From NCBI RefSeq assembly GCF_900103825.1, contig NZ_FNIF01000012.1, positions 59,340-123,339 on the forward strand: 64,000 bases of DNA, read 5' to 3'. A program made the position numbers and the translations under genes. Positions 8,827 to 17,642 of this stretch are shown one piece after another. Numbering within the stretch: position 1 is the stretch's first letter; every line of letters starts with the position of its first letter. Under the pieces are notes generated by a model. The model worked only from the letters and a program-made list of their open reading frames with translations. It searched no databases and had not been told where the DNA came from. This DNA comes from Paenibacillus sp. yr247. GTDB lineage: Bacteria; Bacillota; Bacilli; Paenibacillales; NBRC-103111.

Positions 8827-8918
8827 CTTGTCGCAGCTTCCGGTGAACCTCATTTCTATTAATTCTTAGAAGGAAAACAGACTTTCTTGGTGAACACTTA
8901 GGAGGTACATCTTTTGTC

Positions 8919-10742
8919 TTGTTATTAAATTTCAGTGAGTTACAACACCTGGAGAGGGGCGCGGATGTTTTTAAAAAATTAAAAAAGAGTTTGTTTGCCA
9001 AATTATTGGTCGGCATGCTGATTGCTGTAGTTATTCCTTTTATACTCTCGAATCTGATCTCATACAAAACCACCTCGGATTCGGTTGAAGGTCATGTCAT
9101 CGCGCTCAATCAGAATACAATGGATATCGGTATGGACAATATAAAACGCTACTTGGAGAACCTTAACCGACTTTCGAATGCGTTTTATTACGACCAAACG
9201 CTTATGAGTTATTTGCGGGCCCCGGAAACGGCTCCTTACCAAATGCTTTATATTACTCATCAAATTTCTACCTTATATAACAACTATTCCGAATTAAAAG
9301 CGGTCCGTTACGTTTGCACTGCAAGCGGCCAAATATATATGAAATCGCATTCAGCGTTGTTGGAGATTTCGCTACAAAAGCCGCTTCCGGGAATTCCCAA
9401 GCAAGAGGGAAAGGATTGGGATGTAACCCGAGAGTATGAAGTATTGATGCTTGGGAAAGAACGAATGTTGGCCTTGCATAAACCTCTTGTTGATTATCCG
9501 AGTACTGACGTTCTCGGACTCGTTTCCCTTTTTGTGGAACCATCTGAAATCTCGAAATTAATTCGCCCGTTGTCCGATACCGAGGCGGGTGAAGCGGTGT
9601 TTCTACATATTCAAAAGCAATTCAATCTGCTGTATGTATCCCGCCCGGAACTAGCCGTGGAGTTTGACGGACCGGAGTCGGAACCGGAACATTGGGATGG
9701 CCGCGGTTACGTCCATGGGAAACTTGACGGACGGAAAGGAGTGTTCGTATACGTAAAGGACCGGTATCAGGATTTGCCGTTGACTCTTGTGAAATTTGTG
9801 CCCTCTTTATCCATAAACGAGGCCGCTAACCGTACATTGAACTTTATGGTGGTTTTTCAGTTTATCGCCCTCTTTTTTGTTATCATATTCGCCTCCATCT
9901 TATCCTATCGGACCATCTTTCCGATCAAGAGATTGTTGCAAAGCATCGTGCAGTTGGAGAACGGGAACTTCCGCGTGAGTCAAACTTCCGGGCGTTTAGA
10001 CGAAATCGGTGTATTGGAACAGCGTTTCCAAACCATGGTTGGCAAACTGGACGACTTGATTAACCGTGAATATCGGAGCAGGCTGGAGCTTTCGACTGCA
10101 CGTCTCAAGATGCTGCAGGCGCAAATCAATCCACATTTTTTATTCAATACCCTGCAATCAATTGGAACCATGGCCCTACGTCACCGCGCCGACGAGATAT
10201 CTGACAAAATCGCCGAACTTGGTGCAATCATGAGATACAGCATGGATTTGAAGTCGGAAATCGTACCCCTGAAAAACGAAATTGAGCATATCGAGCATTA
10301 TTTGTCCCTTCAAACGGGTAGATTCAAACACAAACTCTCTTACACCCTTTCCTGCCCGGGTGAGGCTCTGTATATCCGTGTGCCGAAGATGATCCTGCAG
10401 CCATTGGTGGAAAACAGCATCATCCACGGCATAGAAAAGGGTCGGGGAACGGGAACGCTGCACATCAGCATTGAGCTCGACCGAAGCCTTTATATTCGGG
10501 TTATGGATAACGGTAAAGGTGTCGAGCCGGAGATACTGGCGTGGATTCAAAAGAGTTACGAGAACCGCCAGTTTCATGGATCGGACGAAGGAGGAATCGG
10601 TCTCCTCAATGTGCTGTATCGTTTAAATTTATATTACGGAACGGATTTCAAATGGGACATCACCAGCAGCCCTTATGAGATCACAGTCATTACACTGCGT
10701 ATTCCGATTAAAACTGACGATGAAGGAGGAGATCTGACTTGA
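8919..10742 (+). CDS. YesM-type sensor histidine kinase
   Basis: The 607-residue protein has a membrane span near residues 25-50, a long extracytoplasmic sensor region (to about 300), a second span (FMVVFQFIALFFVIIFASIL), a HAMP segment, and a cytoplasmic His_kinase domain. The phosphoacceptor histidine lies in AQINPHFLFNTLQSIG. The ATP-binding domain has the N-box LVENSIIHGIEKG and the glycine boxes DNGKGVE and EGGIGLLNV. The TTG at 8919 is the only reasonable in-frame start; GGAGG lies 13 bases upstream, somewhat far. The stop overlaps the start of the regulator gene by four bases. It probably senses the sugar carried by the flanking ABC components. Confidence 0.92.
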   Translation: MLLNFSELQHLERGADVFKKLKKSLFAKLLVGMLIAVVIPFILSNLISYKTTSDSVEGHVIALNQNTMDIGMDNIKRYLENLNRLSNAFYYDQTLMSYLRAPETAPYQMLYITHQISTLYNNYSELKAVRYVCTASGQIYMKSHSALLEISLQKPLPGIPKQEGKDWDVTREYEVLMLGKERMLALHKPLVDYPSTDVLGLVSLFVEPSEISKLIRPLSDTEAGEAVFLHIQKQFNLLYVSRPELAVEFDGPESEPEHWDGRGYVHGKLDGRKGVFVYVKDRYQDLPLTLVKFVPSLSINEAANRTLNFMVVFQFIALFFVIIFASILSYRTIFPIKRLLQSIVQLENGNFRVSQTSGRLDEIGVLEQRFQTMVGKLDDLINREYRSRLELSTARLKMLQAQINPHFLFNTLQSIGTMALRHRADEISDKIAELGAIMRYSMDLKSEIVPLKNEIEHIEHYLSLQTGRFKHKLSYTLSCPGEALYIRVPKMILQPLVENSIIHGIEKGRGTGTLHISIELDRSLYIRVMDNGKGVEPEILAWIQKSYENRQFHGSDEGGIGLLNVLYRLNLYYGTDFKWDITSSPYEITVITLRIPIKTDDEGGDLT

Positions 10743-12304
10743 AAGTTTTAATTGTGGATGATGAAGAGCATGTTCGAGAAGGAATTGATTTAGCCATCGA
10801 TTGGAACAAGTTCGGAATAACTGTGCGTCTACAGGCGGAGGACGGACGACAAGCTCTTGAGTTAATACGGATTCATAAGCCAGCGGTCATGTTCTGTGAC
10901 ATGAGCATGCCCGGGATGGATGGTACAGAGCTCTTGCGGCTGCTTCGGGAGGAAGGCTGGGATACACAGGTCATTGTAGTCAGCGGGTATGACGATTATC
11001 AATATACGCGGGCGGTGATTCGGGCGAACGGGCTTGATTATTTGCTCAAACCCTTTTCCAAAAGGAATCTTGAACAAGTTCTTGAGCAGGCGGTAAAGGC
11101 TTGGAAAGACCGGGAAGTGAACCTAGTGGAAGGACGGGAAACCGCCTACCGAATCCAACGGGCCGATGCTTTGGTTGATGAGCAAAAGCTGTCTGCTTAT
11201 TTTAAGGGAGAATCCGCATTTCATGTGGGGTTACGCGGACTGCAGTATAAGATCGGGCTTCCTGCGGAACGATTCTGGATTGCGCTCATCTTACCATGTA
11301 ACCGTTTGGATCTCGTGTGCCGGCGTTTTCGGGGCGATGGGGAGCTATTCATTTTTGCCATCAATAATATTACTCATGAAACGCTAAGTAGCGATGGGGC
11401 TCACTACTTATGCAGGCTTGACGACTATCAGTGGATTCTGCTTGCGTCCTTGTCCGGAGATTTACAAACCGCCGTGGAACACCGCAAGAGCATAGAGAAG
11501 ATGGCCAAAGCATGGCTGGAGACATTGGGCCTTGAAACGTTGGTCGGGTTAAGCCAAACAGAGACCGATATCGAGGGAATGCCCCTTGCCATTACAGAAG
11601 CTCGTTCCGCGTTGTTGAAATCCGACATATTGAAGGCTTCCCAAAGGCAACCTACCTCAGTACAGCTTCCACGGTTGACGGATCAGCAGTTTCTGCTCCA
11701 AACCGCGCTTGATAACGGCAACAAGACTTATGCGGCCGAGATTATCCGTTCCTTTGTTCAAAGCCTCCGGTCAAGAGGCGAACTTCGACTGAAAGATTTG
11801 CAAGCATATACGATCGAGGCCAATCTCCTCTTAGAGCGGGCCATCCGGCTTCACCATTCCGACAAGGAGGCGTCCGATCTTTGGATGCCGCTGTGGATCA
11901 GCGATTTGAACGAATGGGAAAGGATCCTTATCCGTCATTGGTGGGCACTCATGGAGGAACAAGGGCGAGAAGGCTCTGGGAACCGCGGCATGGAAGCGAT
12001 CCGAGAGTATATCGAACAGCATTTTCAAGATGATCTGTCTCTATCGAGTCTGTCAGAACGATTCCATTTCAGCCCGCAGTATATCGCCAAGAAGTTCAAG
12101 GAGCTTTACAATACCACAGTGATGACTTATTTAACTGAGATTCGGTTGGATAAGGCCAAATCTCTTCTCCGGTTTACGGACAAGTCGGTTTCTGAAATCG
12201 CGAATTCAATCGGCTATGACGACGAAAATTACTTTGGTAAAGTATTCAAGAAACAACAAAACGTTCCCCCTCTACAGTACAGGAGGCAGCATCGTAATTC
12301 ATAG
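10739..12304 (+). CDS. Response regulator, receiver plus AraC-type DNA-binding domain (YesN type)
   Basis: The 521-residue protein has an N-terminal receiver domain with the acidic pocket D7/D8, phosphoacceptor D54 (FCDMSMPGMDG) and K104 (YLLKPF). A roughly 280-residue linker follows, then an AraC/XylS double helix-turn-helix at the C-terminus (LSSLSERFHFSPQYIAKKFK, SVSEIANSIGYDDENYFGK). The TTG start overlaps the kinase stop, and AAGGAGGAG precedes it. It is the partner of the kinase and probably activates the ABC genes on either side. Confidence 0.93.
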   Translation: MKVLIVDDEEHVREGIDLAIDWNKFGITVRLQAEDGRQALELIRIHKPAVMFCDMSMPGMDGTELLRLLREEGWDTQVIVVSGYDDYQYTRAVIRANGLDYLLKPFSKRNLEQVLEQAVKAWKDREVNLVEGRETAYRIQRADALVDEQKLSAYFKGESAFHVGLRGLQYKIGLPAERFWIALILPCNRLDLVCRRFRGDGELFIFAINNITHETLSSDGAHYLCRLDDYQWILLASLSGDLQTAVEHRKSIEKMAKAWLETLGLETLVGLSQTETDIEGMPLAITEARSALLKSDILKASQRQPTSVQLPRLTDQQFLLQTALDNGNKTYAAEIIRSFVQSLRSRGELRLKDLQAYTIEANLLLERAIRLHHSDKEASDLWMPLWISDLNEWERILIRHWWALMEEQGREGSGNRGMEAIREYIEQHFQDDLSLSSLSERFHFSPQYIAKKFKELYNTTVMTYLTEIRLDKAKSLLRFTDKSVSEIANSIGYDDENYFGKVFKKQQNVPPLQYRRQHRNS

Positions 12305-12343
12305 AAAATAAAATCCATTCCGATCCTATGGTGATAATCACAT

Positions 12344-13633
12344 ATGAAAAAGTTGCTTTTCACGATCAGTGCTACCTTATTGCTTCTGAACCTTGTAGTT
12401 GGCTGTGCAGGGGGACATGAAGCGCCGAAGAACGCCGCCGTTTCTCCGAATAGCACGGCTAAAGCAGGCAGTAGGGAGAAGGTGACCCTTAAGCTTCTGC
12501 AGTTCAAAGCGGAAATCAGCGATAAAGTGAAGGCGATGGCGGACGACTACATGAAGCAATATCCGAACGTCGTCATCGAAACGCATGTAACCATGGACTA
12601 CGATACGATTCTCATAGCCCGTTTCGCTTCCAAAGATGAACCGGACATCTTCATGGGGAAAGCCTTCACCCACATTACCGCTTGGTCCGGCAGGCTGGCC
12701 GACCTGTCTGGTGAGCCCTGGATGTGCAAGGTATCCCCTGTCGCGGTACCGGGTATGACAGTCGGCGGCAAGAAGCTTGGCTTCCCGATTGCTATTGAGG
12801 GCTACGGTTTCATTTATAATAAAGATCTCTTCGCCAAAGCTGGCATCGAGAAGGTACCGACAACGCTGACGGAGTTTAAGCAGTTAAACGAAAAACTGAA
12901 GGCGTCGGGCATACCGTCCTTCACCGAGGGCTACAAAGAATGGTGGATTCTCGGACAGCACCTGTTTAATCTGCCGTTCGCCATGGAGAAAGATCCAGCA
13001 GTTTCCACCGAGAAACTCATCCATGGACAAATGAAAGTTAGCGATATCGCCAACATGAACGGTTTTTTCGATGTTCTGGACATGACCATGAAATACGGCA
13101 AAGGAGCGGAGTCCGTCGGCGTGAGCTACGATAACCAGGTATCCGACTTCTCGACCGGCAAAACGGCCATGATGCAGCAGGGAGTATGGACGATCGATTC
13201 CATTATGAAAATCAACCCGAATATCAAGATGGGAATGTTCGCCATCCCGCTCAACGATAACGCTGCTGAAACGAAAATGCCAGTCGGAGTACCAGGCTAT
13301 TATGTACTCAACAAAAATTCCAAGCACTTGGATGAGGCCAAGAATTTCCTGATCTGGCTGCATCAAAATGGCCAGAAGTATCTTGTGGATTCCTTCAAGC
13401 TGATTCCAGCATTCACCGATATGAAGACGACGTCAGATCTGGGACCTTTGGCGGCCGATCTGACCGCCTACGTGGAGAAAAACCAAACACTACCTTGGGC
13501 TCACACCTTGTGGCCGTCCGGCGCGAACCAAGAGTTTGCGAAGGCGCTCCAAAAATACGTAAGTGGTCAAATAAAGAAAGAACAGGCTTTAAATGAGGTA
13601 CAGAAAATTTGGAACACCCATTTGACGAATTAA
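12344..13633 (+). CDS. Extracellular solute-binding lipoprotein, orphan copy after the two-component pair
   Basis: The 429-residue protein has a signal peptide with lipobox LVVGC (cysteine near residue 21) and a MalE-like fold (KVKAMADDYMKQYPNVVIET, AIEGYGFIYNKDLFAKAGI, FSTGKTAMMQQGVWTID, PVGVPGYYVLN). No permease genes follow; the nearest are those at 6942 and 7910. It may serve the same permeases with another ligand, or present a ligand to the sensor kinase encoded two genes upstream (inference). The gap after the regulator is only 39 bases, so it is probably in the same transcript. The ribosome-binding site is weak (GGTGATAA). Confidence 0.9.
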   Translation: MKKLLFTISATLLLLNLVVGCAGGHEAPKNAAVSPNSTAKAGSREKVTLKLLQFKAEISDKVKAMADDYMKQYPNVVIETHVTMDYDTILIARFASKDEPDIFMGKAFTHITAWSGRLADLSGEPWMCKVSPVAVPGMTVGGKKLGFPIAIEGYGFIYNKDLFAKAGIEKVPTTLTEFKQLNEKLKASGIPSFTEGYKEWWILGQHLFNLPFAMEKDPAVSTEKLIHGQMKVSDIANMNGFFDVLDMTMKYGKGAESVGVSYDNQVSDFSTGKTAMMQQGVWTIDSIMKINPNIKMGMFAIPLNDNAAETKMPVGVPGYYVLNKNSKHLDEAKNFLIWLHQNGQKYLVDSFKLIPAFTDMKTTSDLGPLAADLTAYVEKNQTLPWAHTLWPSGANQEFAKALQKYVSGQIKKEQALNEVQKIWNTHLTN

Positions 13634-13651
13634 TTAGTACTGCTTCTTCCC

Positions 13652-13876
13652 GTGGTAGTGAGTCTGAAATCAGTTATGATAAAAAATATTCAGGCGTTAA
13701 ACAAGAGGCAGGAGAACCCGGAGCTTACGGTATTTGTGACATGTGTAAGTTGCTTAGGTGATGACATCGATATATTGGGTGCCCATAGAGTAGGTACAAG
13801 CTATTATTGTTTCCGTTGTCATGAAAATGAGTTTAATCCTGGAATAACTGATAGTAGTGATCGGAAGAAGAGCTAA
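13652..13876 (+). CDS. Small protein with two CxxC motifs (zinc-ribbon-like), unknown function
   Basis: The open frame encodes up to 74 residues; an ATG at 13676 would give 66. It holds CVSC and CFRC separated by 24 residues (CVSCLGDDIDILGAHRVG, YYCFRCHENEF), the spacing of a zinc ribbon. No convincing ribosome-binding site precedes either start. I do not recognise a named family. The cysteine pattern and the coding-like composition favour a real small gene, but it could be a fragment. Confidence 0.45.
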   Translation: MVVSLKSVMIKNIQALNKRQENPELTVFVTCVSCLGDDIDILGAHRVGTSYYCFRCHENEFNPGITDSSDRKKS

Positions 13877-14077
13877 TTGTGTGACTAAGATCAAAACTCG
13901 CAAAGAACTTGCCGTCATGTTAGAAAGACGCTCTTAAAAAAAATAGAATGTATACGAAAAGTTATTCAAATAAGCCAACATGTCATCGATCCAGTCGAAT
14001 GCCTTGTTGGCTCCTTTATTTTATTGGACATTTTTATATTATCGATTTATGGATATCACTCTCGGCTACTATACAAT

Positions 14078-14862
14078 CTATTCTTGAAAAAATTGTGTAA
14101 TATTATAAGGACTACCCCATCCGTATTGGTTGATAAATTGTTCATATCCAGTTAAGACCTTAACAAATTTTACTCTATCTCCATTAAAAAGATCTCGAAC
14201 AACACCCCAATCTTCCCCTAATCTGCTACCATTTTGGAAAAACTCAGTAATATGTTGGTGACTTGCATGACCCCAGCCAAATCGTCCAATGGGGCCACAT
14301 CCGTTTTTCAATTCAGAGAGAGCTAATCCAAGCAAAAAATCAAATTGATCAAACGCTTCGCTATATTCATTTTCTGTCGGTAAAATAGACTGAAAATATG
14401 GACGCAAGACATCATAAATATGGTTCTGACAGGCTGTATATTCCCTTTCTTTAAGCTCACCATTATCGTTGTAATAACTAACCGACATTATGCCAGCAAG
14501 CAATACTTCCACGTCACTTGGATATTCTGCAAGTTGTTTTTTTTCTTCCCTTCCGCTTGATCCTCTTCGGTTGGAACGAAATACTGATTGAGGAGCGCTT
14601 GTCTCTCATCCGGTGTCCTGCTTATCTGCTCTTTGAGCTCATCATACCTTGGCTCGCTGCCATATTTCTGCTGATACCACTGGTCCGGGTGTTGTCCAGG
14701 ATCTTCACTTTCAGCTTGGGCAATCTTCCTGCACAAATCGAGGACGATTTCCCATCCAGTCGGTATCCCAGCAGCCCTAGATACACCTGATCCAAGCAAA
14801 ACAGCATAGATTCCAGGGGAAGAATACATTGAGAAAGCAAGTGTTGTTGTAGAACTTAACAT
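14078..14862 (-). pseudogene. Decayed SIR2-family protein gene (defence-type), frameshift and apparent internal deletion
   Basis: Read on the minus strand from an ATG at 14862 with AAAGGAG upstream. The first 105 or so residues (FSMYSSPGIYAVLLGSGVSR, AAGIPTGWEIVLDLCRKIA, LNQYFVPTEEDQAEGKKK) match the N-terminus of large SIR2-domain proteins, a group that includes NAD-degrading antiphage proteins. At an A8 run (14538-14545) the frame breaks; one extra A would join it to LAEYPSDVEVLLAGIMSVSYY, and the second frame then runs to a stop at 14078 (ending GWGSPYNITQFFQE). The joined product would be only about 260 residues, and the rest of the SIR2 domain with its NAD-pocket residues is absent. So a large internal piece seems deleted in addition to the frameshift. 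It is almost certainly non-functional. Confidence 0.7.
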
Positions 14863-14949
14863 TTTGAATTTAGGCTCCTTTTGAATTCAGTTGCTTATAC
14901 TCAGTTCTCCTGTAAATTTATTAATGCATTACGGTGGCCCATCACGGCA

Positions 14950-15345
14950 GCAAGACATTTAACGTTGTTTCGTATTCACAATCTCAAAAAATTCGATAAC
15001 ACAGGCGAAGATTTAGAAGATTTGATCTCGATTGGAACGATCGGATTGATCAAAGCGATCGAGTCGTTCTCGCCGAACAAAGGCACGAAGCTCGCTACAA
15101 AGAGGGGAATGAAATTACGCTCATCGACATTCTCGGTACGGAGGCCGACGATGTCGTGGATAAGGTTCAGCTGAAGATAGAGAAGAGCAAGATATATCGG
15201 AACTTGGATATATTGGATATATTGGATGACCGCGAGAGGAAGTCGTTGTCGGGCGGTTCGGGCTGGAGCTCGGTTGGGGAGGAGCGGACGCAGCGGGAGA
15301 TTGCGAAGGAGCTGGGGATTTCGCGTTCGTATGTGTCGCTTACTT
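14950..15345 (+). pseudogene. sigK: Fragment of a sporulation sigma factor K-like gene (sigK)
   Basis: Several frames together spell sigma-K region 2 to region 4: [20 protein letters not shown] and [19 protein letters not shown], then a deletion of about 30 codons, then [20 protein letters not shown] and KIEKSKIYRNL, then ILDDRER, and after a frame disturbance GEERTQREIAKELGISRSYV. The promoter -10 recognition region is partly missing and the C-terminus is replaced by unrelated sequence, so it cannot make a sigma factor. Bases 15279-15320 are identical to 34861-34902, where another sigma-K-like C-terminus lies. Confidence 0.75.
15279..15320 (+). repeat. 42-base direct repeat, copy 1 (inside sigK fragment)
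   Basis: These 42 bases encode the sigma region 4.2 helix-turn-helix (EERTQREIAKELGI) and recur exactly at 34861-34902. The two copies diverge by synonymous codons directly downstream (TCG CGT TCG against AGC CGC AGC), so they appear to derive from different sigma gene copies rather than one interrupted gene. Confidence 0.85.
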
Positions 15346-15380
15346 CATTTATTTGGTTTCAGAAAATGGAGGCCAAGAGT

Positions 15381-15993
15381 ATGACCTTAATCCAGTTGGA
15401 GCATGTGAGCAAGAACTTTGTGATGGGCGGGGAAACGATTCGGGCGTTGGATGATATTTCCCTGGAAATCGATCATGGCGAGTTTGTGGCGATTATGGGC
15501 CCGTCGGGGTCAGGGAAGTCGACACTGATTAACATCTTAGGCTGCTTGGACGTTGCGGATCATGGGGCGTATGTGCTGGATGGGAAGGCGATCAATCAGA
15601 TGAAGGATGCTCAGCTTGCTGAGATTCGGAATCGGAAGATCGGATTCGTTTTCCAGAGCTTTAATTTGCTGCCACGGCTTAATGCATATGAGAATGTGGA
15701 ACTGCCGCTTATTTATCGGGGCATGAGTAAGCGTGAACGGGAGCCGCTTGTTATGCAAGCGTTGGAAGCGGTGGATGTAGCGGATCGCAGGCGGCATCTG
15801 CCTTCGGAGCTTTCCGGAGGGCAGCAGCAGCGAGTTGCGATTCTCAGGACGCTGGCCGGAGATTTTGAACATTTTCAAGAGATTGAATGAGCAGGGCAGG
15901 ACGATTGTTTTGATTACGCATGATTTGGCAATTGCTCATCAGGCGAAGCGGGTTGTGTATTTTCGGGATAGGCGGTTGAGTGAGGTTGGATAG
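15381..15993 (+). pseudogene. ABC transporter ATPase pseudogene (MacB/LolD type)
   Basis: From the ATG at 15381 the frame encodes a typical export ATPase start (LIQLEHVSKNFVMGGETIRA), Walker A GPSGSGKST, Q-loop FVFQSFNLL and signature [11 protein letters not shown]. Directly after this, the Walker B/D-loop segment (about 40 residues including DEPTG) is deleted and the frame shifts, ending at 15890. The remaining C-terminus with the H-loop ([19 protein letters not shown]) continues in another frame to a TAG at 15991. Without Walker B it cannot hydrolyse ATP. No permease partner is adjacent. An upstream open frame fuses it to the sigK remnant but is not a genuine protein. Confidence 0.8.
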
Positions 15994-16003
15994 GTGGATA
16001 AGG

Positions 16004-16036
16004 ACCGGTACTCCGATGGAGTGCCGGTTTGTTATT
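16004..16036 (+). terminator. Probable terminator after ATPase pseudogene
   Basis: ACCGGTACTCC pairs with GGAGTGCCGGT (one G-U pair) across a three-base loop, followed by TTGTTATTT. It fits the former 3' end of the ATPase gene. Confidence 0.65.
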
Positions 16037-16654
16037 TACATATGGATAACGAAACTTATCGTGAGAATTATGCGTTTTAATGATGGGAAAAACTGTAGAT
16101 TAAGAGGTTCTTATAAAGCAAAATGTTTCATTATTAACGTTCATATGCCCAGCAGCAATGACTAAAATCGTTATGGAGAATATTCCAAAAATTATTGAAG
16201 GAATCTCAGAACAAAGTGATCAAGCTCAAGTATACAATTACCATCAAAAACAAAACATGTGTTTTCGGAGACTTTATGTAAGATAAAATTACATTAAGTT
16301 GTCGTAAAAAACAATCCATTATCACTTATTTTGTGAAATGAAACAATATATAACATGGATTTGATATATTAATTGACGCGAAAATTGATCCGCTTTAAGA
16401 TGTGATTAGGTTAATCTTTTTTTATATGTTTTCTATATTATAGTAGAATACTGACTTGGTACTTTTAGTAATCTAAAAAGGGGGCGTGAAAACCTGTAAC
16501 TGTAGGGTACGCTCTGAAGTTGTGTAAGCGGCGGTTTATGCTGATATCAAAGAGCTTATAATTTTTATAAGCTTTGTTGCTTTACGACTAAATGGTTAGT
16601 GACAGTGTTAGAACGTATGGGACAAATGACAGTGATAGAAAAGAGGTGCATGTT
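16037..16654. other. Intergenic region upstream of ABC module 2
   Basis: No supported gene. The stretch is A+T-rich and probably holds the promoter of the operon starting at 16655. A perfect 9-bp inverted repeat AGCTTATAA-TTT-TTATAAGCT lies at 16553-16573, about 80 bases before the start, and could be an operator or the remains of a terminator. Confidence 0.5.
16553..16573. promoter_or_regulatory. Inverted repeat upstream of ABC module 2
   Basis: A perfect dyad of nine bases per arm with a three-base centre. It is followed by TTGTTGCTTT, so a weak terminator is an alternative. Role unknown. Confidence 0.3.
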
Positions 16655-17626
16655 ATGCTGGAGCCCGCAGCAACGGATGACACGAAGTTCAAAACAATGT
16701 ATCGACCAATAACCGGCTATTGGTCCCGCCTTGGGGCCCGTATGTTGCAGTATAAGTATATGTATTTGCTCGCATTGCCAGGTATAGTGTATTTTATCCT
16801 ATTTAAATTCGTGCCGATGTGGGGATTACTGCTTGCATTCAAGGACTATAATCCCTTTGATGGCTTTCTGGGCAGTACGTGGGTTGGAACAAAGAATTTT
16901 GAGAAATTGTTCACGGATAACTTTTTTTATATCATGCTGCGAAATACGCTTGGCATCAACCTGATCGGACTCATCTTTATGTTTCCGGTACCGATCGTCC
17001 TGGCTCTTATGCTGAATGAAATCAGACATGAGGCATTTAAGCGCATCAACCAGTCAATTGTGTATTTGCCTCACTTCCTATCATGGGTCGTTGTCGCAAG
17101 TATGACCTTCTTTGTTCTTTCTTCCGATGTGGGTATCGTGAACAAGCTTATTACTGGTGCCGGTCACGAGAGTGTGGCGTTTCTGTCTAACCCCAATTAT
17201 TTTTGGGGGCTCATCACCGTACAAAGTATGTGGAAGGAAGCGGGCTGGGGGACCATCATATTTCTTGCTGCAATGGCAGGTGTAGATCCGCAACGCTATG
17301 AAGCAGCTGTTGTGGACGGGGCTAGCCGTTGGCGTCAAATTTGGCACATCACGCTACCGGCCATTCGCTCGACCATCATTATTTTGCTGATTTTAAGGCT
17401 TGGCCATATTGCCGATGTTGGCTTTGAACAGCTATTGCTGATGCAAAATCCGCTTGTTCGGTCCGTCTCAGAAGTGTTCGATACGTATTCGTACACGTAC
17501 GGCATTTTGAATGGACAAATCAGCATTGGGGTCACCGTGGGGATGTTTAAAGGCGTAGTCGGTCTCGTATTCGTCTTAACGGCTAATTACATTGTCAAGA
17601 AGTTAGGCCACGAAGGCATTTACTAA
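16655..17626 (+). CDS. ABC transporter permease, LplB type
   Basis: The 323-residue membrane protein has about six spans. Its N-terminal hydrophobic block (YLLALPGIVYFILFKFVPMW) followed by GLLLAFKDYNPFDGF is typical of the LplB group of Paenibacillus sugar importers. The EAA loop reads YEAAVVDGASRWRQIWHI then TLPAIRS. I chose ATG 16655 because AGAGGTG precedes it at normal distance; an earlier ATG at 16592 lacks a ribosome-binding site. It is followed after 16 bases by its partner permease. Substrates of this group are complex oligosaccharides; the specific one is unknown. Confidence 0.92.
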   Translation: MLEPAATDDTKFKTMYRPITGYWSRLGARMLQYKYMYLLALPGIVYFILFKFVPMWGLLLAFKDYNPFDGFLGSTWVGTKNFEKLFTDNFFYIMLRNTLGINLIGLIFMFPVPIVLALMLNEIRHEAFKRINQSIVYLPHFLSWVVVASMTFFVLSSDVGIVNKLITGAGHESVAFLSNPNYFWGLITVQSMWKEAGWGTIIFLAAMAGVDPQRYEAAVVDGASRWRQIWHITLPAIRSTIIILLILRLGHIADVGFEQLLLMQNPLVRSVSEVFDTYSYTYGILNGQISIGVTVGMFKGVVGLVFVLTANYIVKKLGHEGIY

Positions 17627-17642
17627 AGGGAGGGAATGTAAT

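Noticed and set aside
13960..14025. Hairpin AGCCAACA/TGTTGGCT with a loop of about 25 bases
   Set aside because: The stem is short, the loop long and the T-run interrupted; too weak to call a terminator.
15156..15890. Apparent fusion of a sigma-factor-like segment with an ABC ATPase
   Set aside because: The two parts are separate pseudogenes read through by chance; the ATPase has its own start at 15381 and lacks Walker B.
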